IMG/VR virus record: IMGVR_UViG_3300025889_000614
Location: 1-30,461 of that record
Length of the DNA stretch: 30,461 bases
Direction: 5' to 3' (one strand)
DNA from: a virus
Position 1 is the stretch's first letter, and every line of letters starts with the position of its first letter. The position numbers and the translations under genes are program-made. Shown piece after piece: positions 8,907-17,732 of the stretch. The notes below the pieces were generated by a model. That model was not told where the DNA came from, ran no database searches, and saw only the letters and a list, made by a program, of their open reading frames with translations.

Positions 8907-11348
8907 ATGGCTCAAAAAGAATTAGTATTCAAGCTGAAATTCGTTGATGAAAACGGAAGTATTGTTGAAAAAACGGCTGGGAATATCAAGGAGATAAATA
9001 AGTCCATTGCGGACTTGAAGAATGAATTAGAGAACACTGAATTAGGTAGTGAACATTGGCAAGATTTAGCTACTGATTTAGGTAGGGCGGAAAACGCATT
9101 AGGTAAGGTAGGAGAAGCACAGAAAAAGGCAAAGGAAAGCACTATGTCATTTAGTGATAGTTTGTCATCAATGCCAGGACCTATTGGTGGTGTTATTCAA
9201 GGTGCAAAAGCGTTGAATGCTTCATTGATGAAACTGGTGGCTAACCCTATTGGAGCAGTCGTTGCGGCTATTGTGTTGGCTCTTACTGCTCTGTATAAAG
9301 CGTTCGCATCAACCAAAGCGGGTGCTGAAAAACTAGACCAAATCTTTGCAGGTATTTCAGCCGCTATGGACGTTCTACGTGATAGGGTATTGAAGGTAGG
9401 TGATGCGATTGTCAAATTCTTCTCTGGTGATTTTAGTGGGGCATTGGATGATGTCAAAGGTGCTGTAAGTGGAATAGGTGATGAGATTGCTGGTGAGTTC
9501 AAACAAGCGATGGACATCAAAAAAGAGTTACAAGCGATTGAAGACGCTACACGTAACTTGAATATGGAAAGGGCAAAACAGAATAAACTCATCAATGAAA
9601 GTAAACTAAAAGTCAATGATGAGACCTTGTCCTATGAAGACAGACAACGAGCTTTAGAAGAAGTTAGAAAGGCGGAAATTGCTCTTGCTAAACAAGAGGA
9701 GATTTTGGCTCAAAGAAGATATGATGCTATCAAGGCTCAAAATGCGTTGAGTGATAGTAGTAAGGAAGCGTTAGATGAAGAAGCCGCAGCATACGTCGCA
9801 TTACAAAATGCTCAAGCTAACTCATTGGCTAAACAGAAAGAGCTGTATGACCAAGAGAAGGCATTACGTGATAGACAAAGAGCAGAACAAAAAGCGGCTG
9901 CTGACAAAAGAAAACAAGAATTACAACAGATAGCAGATTTGGAACAACAACTCAACTTGGACCTAATCAAAGATGCTCAAGAAAAAGCAAAACAAGAGAT
10001 TCTCATCAACGATGCGAAGTTGAAGGAACAACTAAAGGCCTTGAATGCGAGTAAAACAAAACAAGCAGAAATTACCCTTCTAATTGAAGCGAGCACTCAA
10101 GCAAAACTAAAACAACTTGAGATTGATACCTATCAAACCAGATTGGATAATATCAAAGCATTTAGAGCAGAGTTAGTTGCTCAAGAATTATTGTATAGTG
10201 ATGCTGTGGTTCAACAAGCAGAAATAATGGCTGAAAACGAATTAGCTCATATAAACAAAGTTGTTGATGGGGATTATCAAGGTGTATTGGATAGAGAAGA
10301 GCAGTTGAAAAATTGGGAAACCACTCAAAAAACACAGTTGGATAAACTAATGAAAGCTTATGACAGATATTATGATACCCAAAAATTTGCCGCTAGTGAA
10401 GCATATCAAACAGACATTCAAAATAGTGCTGCGCGAGAAGAAGAAAGAAAAAGACAATTAGAAGATACTTCAAAAGTATATGAGGGTGAATTGAGAAGAA
10501 GATTAGAATTGGAGAGAGAAACAACCAAAAAGGATTTTGTCAGTGCAGAGAGATTGAAAGAGCTAAAAGTTCAAATTGCCACTGAACAAGCACAGAGAAT
10601 AATTGAAATCAATTCATATTTTGATGGATACGAAACTAATAGAACCCTACAATTCAATGCTCAAATGGCGAATATTGATGCTGAAAATCAACAGAGAAGA
10701 ACTGATATATTGGAAAAATTTGCAGCTGTTAGAAACAAGGTAAGAGACCAAGAAGCGGCGGCTGAACAAAAACGTTTAGAACTTGCGACATCTGGTTTGG
10801 ACGCAGTTGCTGAACTGGCTGGTAGGGAAAGTGATTTGGGTAAAACCTTGGCAGTTGCTTCAACCACAATTTCCACCTATCAAGCAGCTCAAGCGGCTTA
10901 CGCATCACAGTTACTAATTCCTACCCCCGATGCTCCCGTTAGAGCAGCCATCGCAGCTGGTATTGCGATAGCTCAAGGTTTGGCTCGTGTTGCTGCGATT
11001 GTCAAAGTTGATACTGATGTAAAAGCTGCTGATGGTATGGTTGTAGGTAATGGTAGTGATAGAAGTGACAATATACCCGTTTTAGTGAGTCCTGGTGAAA
11101 CAATCATCAACGCTCGTAGTAGTAGAATGTTTGGTGGATTATTGTCCGCCATAAATCAAGCAGGAGGGGGTAAGAGATTTGCGAATGGTGGAATATCATC
11201 AATGACAACACAGACATCTCCACAACAGAACTTATTGAACCAAATTGCTACTTCATCACAAGCACCAATCAAGACGTATGTCGTGTCTACAGATATGAGC
11301 AGTCAACAAGCATTGGATAGACAGATAAAATCCCGTTCTGTTTTATAA
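8907..11348 (+). CDS. Tail tape measure protein
   Basis: This 813-aa protein sets tail length and is ejected with the DNA. It has a helical N-terminus with GNIKEINKSIADLKNELENTE, a hydrophobic stretch around residues 100-135 (VANPIGAVVAAIVLALTALY), then hundreds of residues of heptad-like, Lys/Glu/Gln/Ala-rich coiled coil. The C-terminus has the recurrent tape-measure ending with GIAIAQGLARVAAI and DNIPVLVSPGETIINA. It is short for the family. At about 0.15 nm per residue, a common rule of thumb, it predicts a tail of roughly 120 nm. It follows the tail-tip gene by 30 bp, an order reversed relative to most siphophages, and the gap holds a TTATATTATAG box (8879-8889). Confidence 0.93.
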   Translation: MAQKELVFKLKFVDENGSIVEKTAGNIKEINKSIADLKNELENTELGSEHWQDLATDLGRAENALGKVGEAQKKAKESTMSFSDSLSSMPGPIGGVIQGAKALNASLMKLVANPIGAVVAAIVLALTALYKAFASTKAGAEKLDQIFAGISAAMDVLRDRVLKVGDAIVKFFSGDFSGALDDVKGAVSGIGDEIAGEFKQAMDIKKELQAIEDATRNLNMERAKQNKLINESKLKVNDETLSYEDRQRALEEVRKAEIALAKQEEILAQRRYDAIKAQNALSDSSKEALDEEAAAYVALQNAQANSLAKQKELYDQEKALRDRQRAEQKAAADKRKQELQQIADLEQQLNLDLIKDAQEKAKQEILINDAKLKEQLKALNASKTKQAEITLLIEASTQAKLKQLEIDTYQTRLDNIKAFRAELVAQELLYSDAVVQQAEIMAENELAHINKVVDGDYQGVLDREEQLKNWETTQKTQLDKLMKAYDRYYDTQKFAASEAYQTDIQNSAAREEERKRQLEDTSKVYEGELRRRLELERETTKKDFVSAERLKELKVQIATEQAQRIIEINSYFDGYETNRTLQFNAQMANIDAENQQRRTDILEKFAAVRNKVRDQEAAAEQKRLELATSGLDAVAELAGRESDLGKTLAVASTTISTYQAAQAAYASQLLIPTPDAPVRAAIAAGIAIAQGLARVAAIVKVDTDVKAADGMVVGNGSDRSDNIPVLVSPGETIINARSSRMFGGLLSAINQAGGGKRFANGGISSMTTQTSPQQNLLNQIATSSQAPIKTYVVSTDMSSQQALDRQIKSRSVL

Positions 11349-11386
11349 AAAATGGTAAATAAGTAAAATTTTTATATTTATTAGTA

Positions 11387-13057
11387 ATGAAAATAGTAGA
11401 GCTCACTATTGACGAGTTTGATGAAATTTCTGGTTTGGACGGTATATCTCTTGTAGAACGTCCAGCACACGAAAGCAACTGGCTCGCATTTGAACACGAA
11501 AAACATTATCAACCCATTTATGATATGTTGGATAACACAAAAATGGGTGAATTAGCATTTCACATAAATCAGTTAGGTGAGCCAGCAGATACGTTAGAAA
11601 AAGAGGGGTATGTATTGGTAGCAATCCAAGATGCTGTTCCAACAGAATATAGTAAAGATATGTTCGCAATACCATCCAATCCAAATCCAGATTGGGAAGG
11701 TGATTTCAACCCCCGTGTTAGATACAAATATGTCGGTGGTATAAGAAACAATACACGTTCATTCTGTAGAGAAATGGTAAGTGCTCAAAGGGTGTTTACT
11801 GATGAGGACATTCAAGCGTTATCATCTCTAAATCCCGTAGGTCCAGTTGGTTATTCTCCTCTAATGTGGCGTGGAAGTTATAACTGTTTACACAAGTGGG
11901 TAAAACTTACTTATGTTCCAAAAGCAGAGTTACCTAAAATCCTAAATTCAGCTAACAGTAGAAGGGGACTTATTAGTGAAGAGGTTGGTGTCTTATATGA
12001 TACCCGTAACCTTGCAACAGCAGCTGCGGAAGCAGAAGGTAGAAGTAAGGGTGCGAACGTAGGTCCAAGAGTAGGTGGTTTTGCGGCTATTGACATTATT
12101 GATGATATGCCAGTGTTTACCACAAGAGAAGAAGCCGAAAGATTAGCTGAAAAAATTGGATGTCAAGGTTCGCATGAAATGAATCTTGAAGGACAAATGG
12201 TATATGCTCCTTGTGCTCAACACGATTATGAGTTTGAAACCTACAATGACTATCCCGAAGCAGCTAGTGAGAACGCTTGTAAGGTATTACGCTGGATAGA
12301 TGAACACGGAAGGGACGAAGTAAGTGGAATGGAGCTTACGGGTCTTCAAAGAGCTAATTCGTTGTGTAAGAAAGAAAAAATCAGTAGGGATACGATTGGA
12401 CGTATGGCTGGTTTTGAAAGACATAGAAAGAATAGTGAAATCAATCCCGAATTTGAAGGGAAGCCTTGGAAGGACAAGGGTTACGTCGCTTGGCTTGCGT
12501 GGGGTGGTGATGAAGGTATCGCATGGGCTCAACGTAAAGTAGAACAGATTGACAGACAAGAAATGTCTCAAGAAGATTGTGGATGTAAGGATGGTTACTA
12601 CTTTGATGGACTAACGTGTAGCATGAAGCCAAATCAACTGGCATTTTCAACCAATGAGGAAAAAATGGAAATCACTGGTGCAGCCATAATCCCAAATAAA
12701 TTCATCATTAGGAGGTCAGCGCCAACTCCAATGAAACCTAATGGTGAGTTCTATTATGTCTTTTTTACTGAAGATACCATCAAAAAACTTGCAGAGAAAT
12801 ATATGAAAAATAAATTGTTAGATGCAAGCAATATTGAGCACACGGATAGAAAGGCAGATAGTTATGTGAAAGAAAGTTGGATTGTAGAAGACCCAATTTT
12901 TGATAAATCTACTTCGTTAGGACTTGAGTTTCCAAAGGGAACTTGGGTTATAACAATGAAGGTAGAAAACCCCAGAATATGGGAACAAATAAAAAACGGC
13001 AAACTAAATGGTTTTTCTGTTGAAGGTTGGTTCAACGAAAATCTTTTATTTAGCTAA
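11387..13057 (+). CDS. XkdF-like prohead protein (putative maturation protease), multidomain
   Basis: This 556-aa protein begins with the segment ELTIDEFDE and GISLVERPAHE, common at the start of prohead proteins in Bacteroidota phages. Next comes a FCREMV / GYSPLMWRGSYNCLHKWV region like the Cys-His signature of Mu F-like minor head proteins. Further on are a VFTTREEAERLAEKIGC motif, a helical segment with RANSLCKKEKIS, then YVAWLAWGGDEGIAWAQRKV. The last ~130 residues (from about 428, ITGAAIIPNKFIIRR) match the XkdF type, with GEFYYVFF, IEHTDRKADSYVKESWIVED and NGFSVEGWF. It precedes the scaffold and capsid genes, as expected for a prohead protease or scaffold-associated protein. I see no clear Ser-His pair proving protease activity. 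Confidence 0.8.
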   Translation: MKIVELTIDEFDEISGLDGISLVERPAHESNWLAFEHEKHYQPIYDMLDNTKMGELAFHINQLGEPADTLEKEGYVLVAIQDAVPTEYSKDMFAIPSNPNPDWEGDFNPRVRYKYVGGIRNNTRSFCREMVSAQRVFTDEDIQALSSLNPVGPVGYSPLMWRGSYNCLHKWVKLTYVPKAELPKILNSANSRRGLISEEVGVLYDTRNLATAAAEAEGRSKGANVGPRVGGFAAIDIIDDMPVFTTREEAERLAEKIGCQGSHEMNLEGQMVYAPCAQHDYEFETYNDYPEAASENACKVLRWIDEHGRDEVSGMELTGLQRANSLCKKEKISRDTIGRMAGFERHRKNSEINPEFEGKPWKDKGYVAWLAWGGDEGIAWAQRKVEQIDRQEMSQEDCGCKDGYYFDGLTCSMKPNQLAFSTNEEKMEITGAAIIPNKFIIRRSAPTPMKPNGEFYYVFFTEDTIKKLAEKYMKNKLLDASNIEHTDRKADSYVKESWIVEDPIFDKSTSLGLEFPKGTWVITMKVENPRIWEQIKNGKLNGFSVEGWFNENLLFS

Positions 13058-13080
13058 AAATAAACCAAATTTTCTTACAG

Positions 13081-14001
13081 ATGAATAGATTAGAAATTAT
13101 CAACAGAGTAAAACAAATCTTCGCAAACTCAAATCACAAGTTTGAGATTTACAAAAATGCTGAAGGTGTTGAATTTCGTATTGATGCTTTAGTTGTGGGA
13201 ACAGAGATTTATGTAATCACACCCGAAGGTGAGTTACCAGCTCCAGATGGAGAAGTTGTTTTGGAAGACGGAACAAAGATAATGGTAAAAGAGGGTAAGG
13301 TTGGTGAATTGATGTTACCCGAAGTATCAACTGAAGAAATGGCAGACGCAGAATTGGCTGATGGAACAAAAATTACTAACAAAGAAGATGGTGATTTTGC
13401 AGAAGGACAAATGTTGTATGTTATTGACGCAGAAGGAAACGAAGTAATGGCACCAGAAGGCGAACACACTACCAAATCGGGTATTGTGATTGTTGTAGAT
13501 GCTGAAGGAAAAATCACGGGTGTAAAATACCCAGACCAATCTGGTGAAGGTTCATTAGAAGAGCAGTCAAAAAACAAAATGGCTCAAGCCACTTTGATTG
13601 ACGGAACTGTTGTTGAAACTGAAGGTGACTTGAGTGTAGGTGCTGACTTATACTTGGTAACTGAAGAAGGTAAACAACCTGCAAATTCTGGTGAATACGA
13701 AACCGAAGATGGTAAAATTGTTGTTGTAGAAGACGGCAAAATCATTGATATCAAAGAAAAAGCACAAATTGATGTGCAGATGATGGAAATGTTTACACAA
13801 GCATTGGAATCTTTGAGCAATGAACTCAACGCTTTACGTAAAGAAAACGAAGAGCTAAAAAATAAATTCAGCAAATTCGCAGCTGAACCTGCGGCTGAAA
13901 AAATCTACGATAAAAGAGGGGAGTATATTCAATCCATCAAACAATTAGAATTTTCTAAATTGGAGCAATTATCTCAACTTCGTAGAGCACTAAAAAAATA
14001 A
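13081..14001 (+). CDS. Probable capsid scaffold protein with three repeated beta modules
   Basis: This 306-aa acidic protein lies between the XkdF-like gene and the major capsid gene, the usual place for a scaffold. Three related modules are visible at about residues 35-75, 93-155 and 170-225. Each has a [L/A]xDGT[K/V] strand, a G-x-x-LY-x-[V/I] strand, an EG(K/N) turn, and a G-[K/I]-[I/V]-V-[V/D] strand ending in a GKI or GKV turn. A coiled coil follows (about 232-272, LESLSNELNALRKENEELKN), then a basic C-terminus with IKQLEFSKLEQLSQLRRALK that could bind coat protein. The modules may be flexible internal packing units removed at maturation. The function is inferred from position and the coiled coil. 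Confidence 0.65.
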   Translation: MNRLEIINRVKQIFANSNHKFEIYKNAEGVEFRIDALVVGTEIYVITPEGELPAPDGEVVLEDGTKIMVKEGKVGELMLPEVSTEEMADAELADGTKITNKEDGDFAEGQMLYVIDAEGNEVMAPEGEHTTKSGIVIVVDAEGKITGVKYPDQSGEGSLEEQSKNKMAQATLIDGTVVETEGDLSVGADLYLVTEEGKQPANSGEYETEDGKIVVVEDGKIIDIKEKAQIDVQMMEMFTQALESLSNELNALRKENEELKNKFSKFAAEPAAEKIYDKRGEYIQSIKQLEFSKLEQLSQLRRALKK

Positions 14002-14029
14002 ATAAAAAAAACTAAAAGATTAGAATAAA

Positions 14030-14980
14030 ATGAACACAAAAAATGGTTTGAACAAACACGGCTTTTCATTTGACCTTTCAAATATTTCCAGCTACACAGA
14101 TGAGGTAGGAGGATTACTAATTTCTGAAAGTATTGTAAAAGCTAAAACTCCTTCAATCTGCTACATTCAAGCAGGTGTGAAGGGAACTCAATCTATCAAC
14201 CTTTTATCATCTTCAATTTCAATAGGTGATGGTGGATGTGGATGGAGTAACTCTAATACCTCTGCTACTACATTTACGCAGAGAAACTTGGCTACTAAAT
14301 TATATCGTTATCAAGAGGCTTTATGTCCTACTGATTTGAGAACATACTGGGCTGGTATGTTCCTAAACAATCCAGCATCAAACGCTGAACTTCCATTTGA
14401 AGCTCAAATCGCAGATTTGAAAGTAAAAGAAATCCAAAAATTTGTTGAAGACAAATGTTGGTTAGCTACGACTGGAACTGATGGGTATGACGGATTCTAC
14501 TACACTATCGCAACGGGAACTACTGGTGTAAACTACGTAGTAAGTCCTACTTCTCCTTCAAGTTCAACAATGTTGACTTGTGTGGATGAAGTTATTTCTG
14601 CTTGTCCAGATGCGATTCGTGAGGATGATGATTTGGTAGTATTTATGTCACCTGGAAACTACAACAATTACGTTGTAAATTTGAGAACGAGCAATTATTA
14701 CGCACCTTATGGTGATGCTACTCAAGCAGGAACTGAATTTATCACCTTCCACCCCGCTACAAAAATTCGTGTTGTAGGTGTTCCAGGACTTGCTGGAAAG
14801 GATAGAATCGTTTTGGGCAAGAGCTCACAAATGGTAATCGGTGTTGGTTTATTAGATGACACAGAGCGTTTAGATATGTGGTATTCAAAAGACAATGATG
14901 AGGTCAGGCTTCAAGCCCAATTCAACCTTGCAACGAATATAGCATTCCCAGAGAACTTTGTAACTAACAATTTAGCGTAA
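14030..14980 (+). CDS. Major capsid protein
   Basis: This 316-aa protein follows the scaffold gene by 28 bp. Its N-terminus (FDLSNISSYTDEVGGLLISE) and the segment SINLLSSSISIGDGGCGW resemble major capsid proteins of Bacteroidota siphophages. A helix with LKVKEIQKFVEDKCWLAT fits the long spine helix of the HK97 fold, and a later stretch holds DDLVVFMSPGNYNNYVVNLR and KIRVVGVPGL, typical of the A domain. There is no membrane segment or enzymatic motif. The order protease, scaffold, capsid supports the call. It would form the shell from hexamers and pentamers in the cytoplasm before DNA is packaged. Confidence 0.85.
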   Translation: MNTKNGLNKHGFSFDLSNISSYTDEVGGLLISESIVKAKTPSICYIQAGVKGTQSINLLSSSISIGDGGCGWSNSNTSATTFTQRNLATKLYRYQEALCPTDLRTYWAGMFLNNPASNAELPFEAQIADLKVKEIQKFVEDKCWLATTGTDGYDGFYYTIATGTTGVNYVVSPTSPSSSTMLTCVDEVISACPDAIREDDDLVVFMSPGNYNNYVVNLRTSNYYAPYGDATQAGTEFITFHPATKIRVVGVPGLAGKDRIVLGKSSQMVIGVGLLDDTERLDMWYSKDNDEVRLQAQFNLATNIAFPENFVTNNLA

Positions 14981-15016
14981 AACACATAAAATAAACTTGT
15001 AAAATAAAATATAAAA

Positions 15017-15553
15017 ATGGCTGATTATTCAAGTTGCCAGGTAAGCTCTTCAATCAACAATTCGTGTCTCGCCCAAACGGGTGGAATCTCAAAAGTTGTG
15101 ATTTTCCAAGATGCTACTGGCTATACAGAAAGTGCTGGTGAAATCTCTGTGATTTCTGGAACTGGCAACGCATACACTTATGAAATGCGTAAAAATGGGG
15201 GGTCTTCATTGACTGAAACCATCAATAATTCTCTTGAGAACGGTTCACTATTTTATCAACAAGATTTGGTTATGGTTTTCCACAAATTAGATACTGCGGT
15301 TCGCAATCAAATCAAACTCTTGAGTCAAAATAGAGGACTGAAGGTAGCTTGCTATGACAACAATGATAATATCTTTTACTTGGGAACAGATTTCCAAGGC
15401 GGATACTTGAGTGCTGGAACAGCTGCGACTGGAGTAAATTTTGGAGATGCTTCATCTTACTCAATTACTCTCTCATTCTTTAGTAAAGACCCGATGATGA
15501 AGTTGGATGACACATTAGAAAATGTGGTATCTGGCATCACAATCGTGGCGTAA
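15017..15553 (+). CDS. Probable major tail (tube) protein
   Basis: This 178-aa beta-rich protein follows the capsid gene. The segment LLSQNRGLKVACYDNNDNIFYLG followed by GVNFGDASSYSITLSF is a strand-loop-strand pattern seen in tail tube proteins, where a G-x-x-x-G-D-x-x-x-Y-x-x-x-L hairpin forms the tube wall. Its size is right for a tube subunit. The gene lies in the head cluster, distant from the chaperone and tape measure genes. A hairpin with strong G:C arms follows at 15574 and may terminate highly expressed capsid and tube transcripts. A head decoration role is a less likely alternative. Confidence 0.6.
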   Translation: MADYSSCQVSSSINNSCLAQTGGISKVVIFQDATGYTESAGEISVISGTGNAYTYEMRKNGGSSLTETINNSLENGSLFYQQDLVMVFHKLDTAVRNQIKLLSQNRGLKVACYDNNDNIFYLGTDFQGGYLSAGTAATGVNFGDASSYSITLSFFSKDPMMKLDDTLENVVSGITIVA

Positions 15554-15573
15554 ACTACTATAAACACAAATAC

Positions 15574-15596
15574 GGGGGGTGTAAAAACCCCCCTTT
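15574..15596 (+). terminator. Stem-loop terminator after the head cluster
   Basis: GGGGGG (15574-15579) pairs with CCCCCC (15588-15593) around an 8-base loop, then TTT. The T-tract is short, so this may be a partial terminator that lowers expression of the fibre genes relative to capsid and tube genes, or an mRNA 3'-end stabiliser. Confidence 0.6.
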
Positions 15597-15614
15597 AGCC
15601 AAATAAATAAAAAT

Positions 15615-15881
15615 ATGGAAAGAATATCACACGGATTTTTAGGAAAATTCAAGACATATAAGATACCCGTCCCACAAGTTGAACAAAAAACAACTGAAGA
15701 ACGTTTTGCTGCCTTGCAAGATGCCATAAAGCCGTGGGAATTTGACCCATCAAAATTGGTAAGAATTGGGGGATATGTCCCATCATCAACTCCACCAGTT
15801 GAGACATATCATTTACTTACCGAAGGTAGTTTTGAGTTACTAACAGAGGGTGGGGATAATATTGATTATGATTTCATATAA
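15615..15881 (+). CDS. Small virion-associated protein, unknown
   Basis: This 88-aa protein is Pro-rich in the middle and ends with HLLTEGSFELLTEGGDNIDYDF. That short tandem 'LLTEG' ending resembles C-terminal tags found in various phage virion proteins, which often repeat 'enGdfl..E.Gd'. It starts 19 bp after the hairpin at 15574 and is followed by the repeat-rich fibre gene, so it is probably made with the fibres. No signal peptide or membrane segment is present. The function is unknown. Confidence 0.6.
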   Translation: MERISHGFLGKFKTYKIPVPQVEQKTTEERFAALQDAIKPWEFDPSKLVRIGGYVPSSTPPVETYHLLTEGSFELLTEGGDNIDYDFI

Positions 15882-15902
15882 AAATAAAAACACATAAATA
15901 AT

Positions 15903-17492
15903 ATGGCAAATGTAAAAATATCCCAACTTACCACCACAACAACTGCAGATGATGGTAGTTGGTTAGTAATGAATGATAGTGGTAATACTACCACTTATAA
16001 AATAACAAGACAAAACCTATTAGCAGGAACAGACATTGCTGGTGGTTTTATTCAAGGGGACGCATCACACTCATTAGTCCCTTATTATTTCCCAACATCA
16101 GCAGCTACAGTTGCGAATACCACTTATGTTGATAAATTGCATTTGACGGGTCAAACAATTTTAGCAACGGGTGGTTTGATTGTTGGTGGTGATAATACAA
16201 GCACTATTACACCCGCATTCACAAGAAACGCAATCTTGAACTCATATAACTCAACAATCACTTCAACTAATAGTGATTCTAACAACACAATCATAGGTGG
16301 TTACAATGCTGACATTACTTCAAATAGTAGTATTGTTGGAACTGTCATCGGTTCTAATGGTGATTTGACGGTATCATCTGGTTTGTATAATGGAATATAC
16401 TCTTGTTGGACGGGTTTGATAAATAACGGTAATGCGAATAGTATTTTCGGTGGAAACAATATAACAATCAGTTCATCTGGAAATTACAATAGTGTTGTTG
16501 CGGGTCAAAGTAATACAATCACACAAGGTAATAAAAACTTTGCGGGTGGTGGAACAAGCAATTCACTGCAAAGTGGAGATAACAAAGCATCTGTGGGTGG
16601 TGCTAGTAATACTTTGCAAGGAAATAACTCTTCTCAACTTGGTTCAACATCAGTAAGTTTCACATCTAACGACAATGGTGTTGCGGTTGGGGCTCACACT
16701 GGAACATTACGAAATAGTAATGGTCTTGGATTAGGAATCTTTGGTGGTAATAACAACCGTCTTTTTGGAGCGTATATGAACTACTGTTATATCTATGGTG
16801 GTGCAAATAACACTCTTGAAGTGAACAATACCGCATGGATAGATGAGCGTTACGTTTATGGAACTATGGTTGGTGGTTATGGTAACAAAGTTATCAACAG
16901 AGCACAAAACAATACGGGTAACGCAGAATTTCCTTTAGTAATTGGTGGTAAGTCAAACAAGATTTTAGCAGACGCTAGTGAAGATAACATCTTGAATGGT
17001 ATTATAAATTCAAGTGGTTCAACAATCACAACTGGAAGACAGAATATGATTATCGGTAGTAATCTGTCTACTGTAAGTGGCACTACAAGAGCGGTAATGT
17101 TGGGAACAGACAATAGAGCGGCTCTTTATGATGATACTACACATACAGAAAATTCGCACACCTTCAAAACAGAAAGTTTCAATGTTATTGCTGGTGGTAA
17201 TGTCGGTGGAACTGTTGATGTGGATTGTAGTTTAGGAACAATTTACACCTTTACTTTGACGGCTAATACAACCCCTAACTTTATCAACTTACGCACGGGT
17301 CAAAGATTTATCTTTATCGTGGATAATACAACCTATAATGTCCCTACGGCTACAATCAACGGGGTTAGTGGTAATGTATATGCTAAAAACGGAACAATCG
17401 CAATCAGTAATAACGCAGTTACAAAATATACCGCAACTTTTGATGGAACCAGAATGTTCCTTGATGAAGAATTGAACTTTACTGCTGTGTAA
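15903..17492 (+). CDS. Repeat-rich tail fibre protein with head-like Asn-Gly repeats
   Basis: This 529-aa protein has an N-terminal part typical of fibre proteins (VKISQL, then DDGSWLVMND and TYKITRQNLL), followed by a long stretch (about residues 100-380) of imperfect 12-16-residue repeats of the form 'NS.[I/V].GG.N..I.[S/T]...N' (for example NSIFGGNNITISSSGNYNSV). This spacing resembles the left-handed beta-roll of trimeric adhesin head domains, so the protein is probably a trimeric fibre. The C-terminal ~100 residues form a separate beta domain (TIYTFTLTANTTPNFINLRT) that may be the tip. It is followed closely by a small gene and a lectin-like gene, which together form the host-contact cluster. 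Confidence 0.7.
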   Translation: MANVKISQLTTTTTADDGSWLVMNDSGNTTTYKITRQNLLAGTDIAGGFIQGDASHSLVPYYFPTSAATVANTTYVDKLHLTGQTILATGGLIVGGDNTSTITPAFTRNAILNSYNSTITSTNSDSNNTIIGGYNADITSNSSIVGTVIGSNGDLTVSSGLYNGIYSCWTGLINNGNANSIFGGNNITISSSGNYNSVVAGQSNTITQGNKNFAGGGTSNSLQSGDNKASVGGASNTLQGNNSSQLGSTSVSFTSNDNGVAVGAHTGTLRNSNGLGLGIFGGNNNRLFGAYMNYCYIYGGANNTLEVNNTAWIDERYVYGTMVGGYGNKVINRAQNNTGNAEFPLVIGGKSNKILADASEDNILNGIINSSGSTITTGRQNMIIGSNLSTVSGTTRAVMLGTDNRAALYDDTTHTENSHTFKTESFNVIAGGNVGGTVDVDCSLGTIYTFTLTANTTPNFINLRTGQRFIFIVDNTTYNVPTATINGVSGNVYAKNGTIAISNNAVTKYTATFDGTRMFLDEELNFTAV

Positions 17493-17504
17493 TAATTGAA
17501 CACT

Positions 17505-17732
17505 ATGGTATTAGATTATAATGGAATATTTGAATATCAAAGAGAGACGTATAATGGATATTCCATTGGTAATATAATTTTGGATATAAGGACAGATATT
17601 ATACAAGTTGAGGTAATCTATCATCAAAAACATAAAAGTTCGGCAAAAATGATAAAACATAGTTTCCAAGTAAAAGGTGGGGACGTAGATATTGACAAAA
17701 TATTAGATAAAATACATAAATTACACGTGTAA
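17505..17732 (+). CDS. Small unknown protein between fibre genes
   Basis: I chose the ATG at 17505 rather than the TTG at 17496. The product is 75 aa, beta-rich (VLDYNGIFEYQRETY, GNIILDIRTDIIQVEVIYH) with a helical C-terminus (DKILDKIHKLHV). The stop TAA shares its last base with the next ATG (taATG at 17732), so its translation is coupled to the lectin-like protein. It could be a chaperone or adaptor for that protein. Nothing in the sequence fixes the role. Confidence 0.6.
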   Translation: MVLDYNGIFEYQRETYNGYSIGNIILDIRTDIIQVEVIYHQKHKSSAKMIKHSFQVKGGDVDIDKILDKIHKLHV

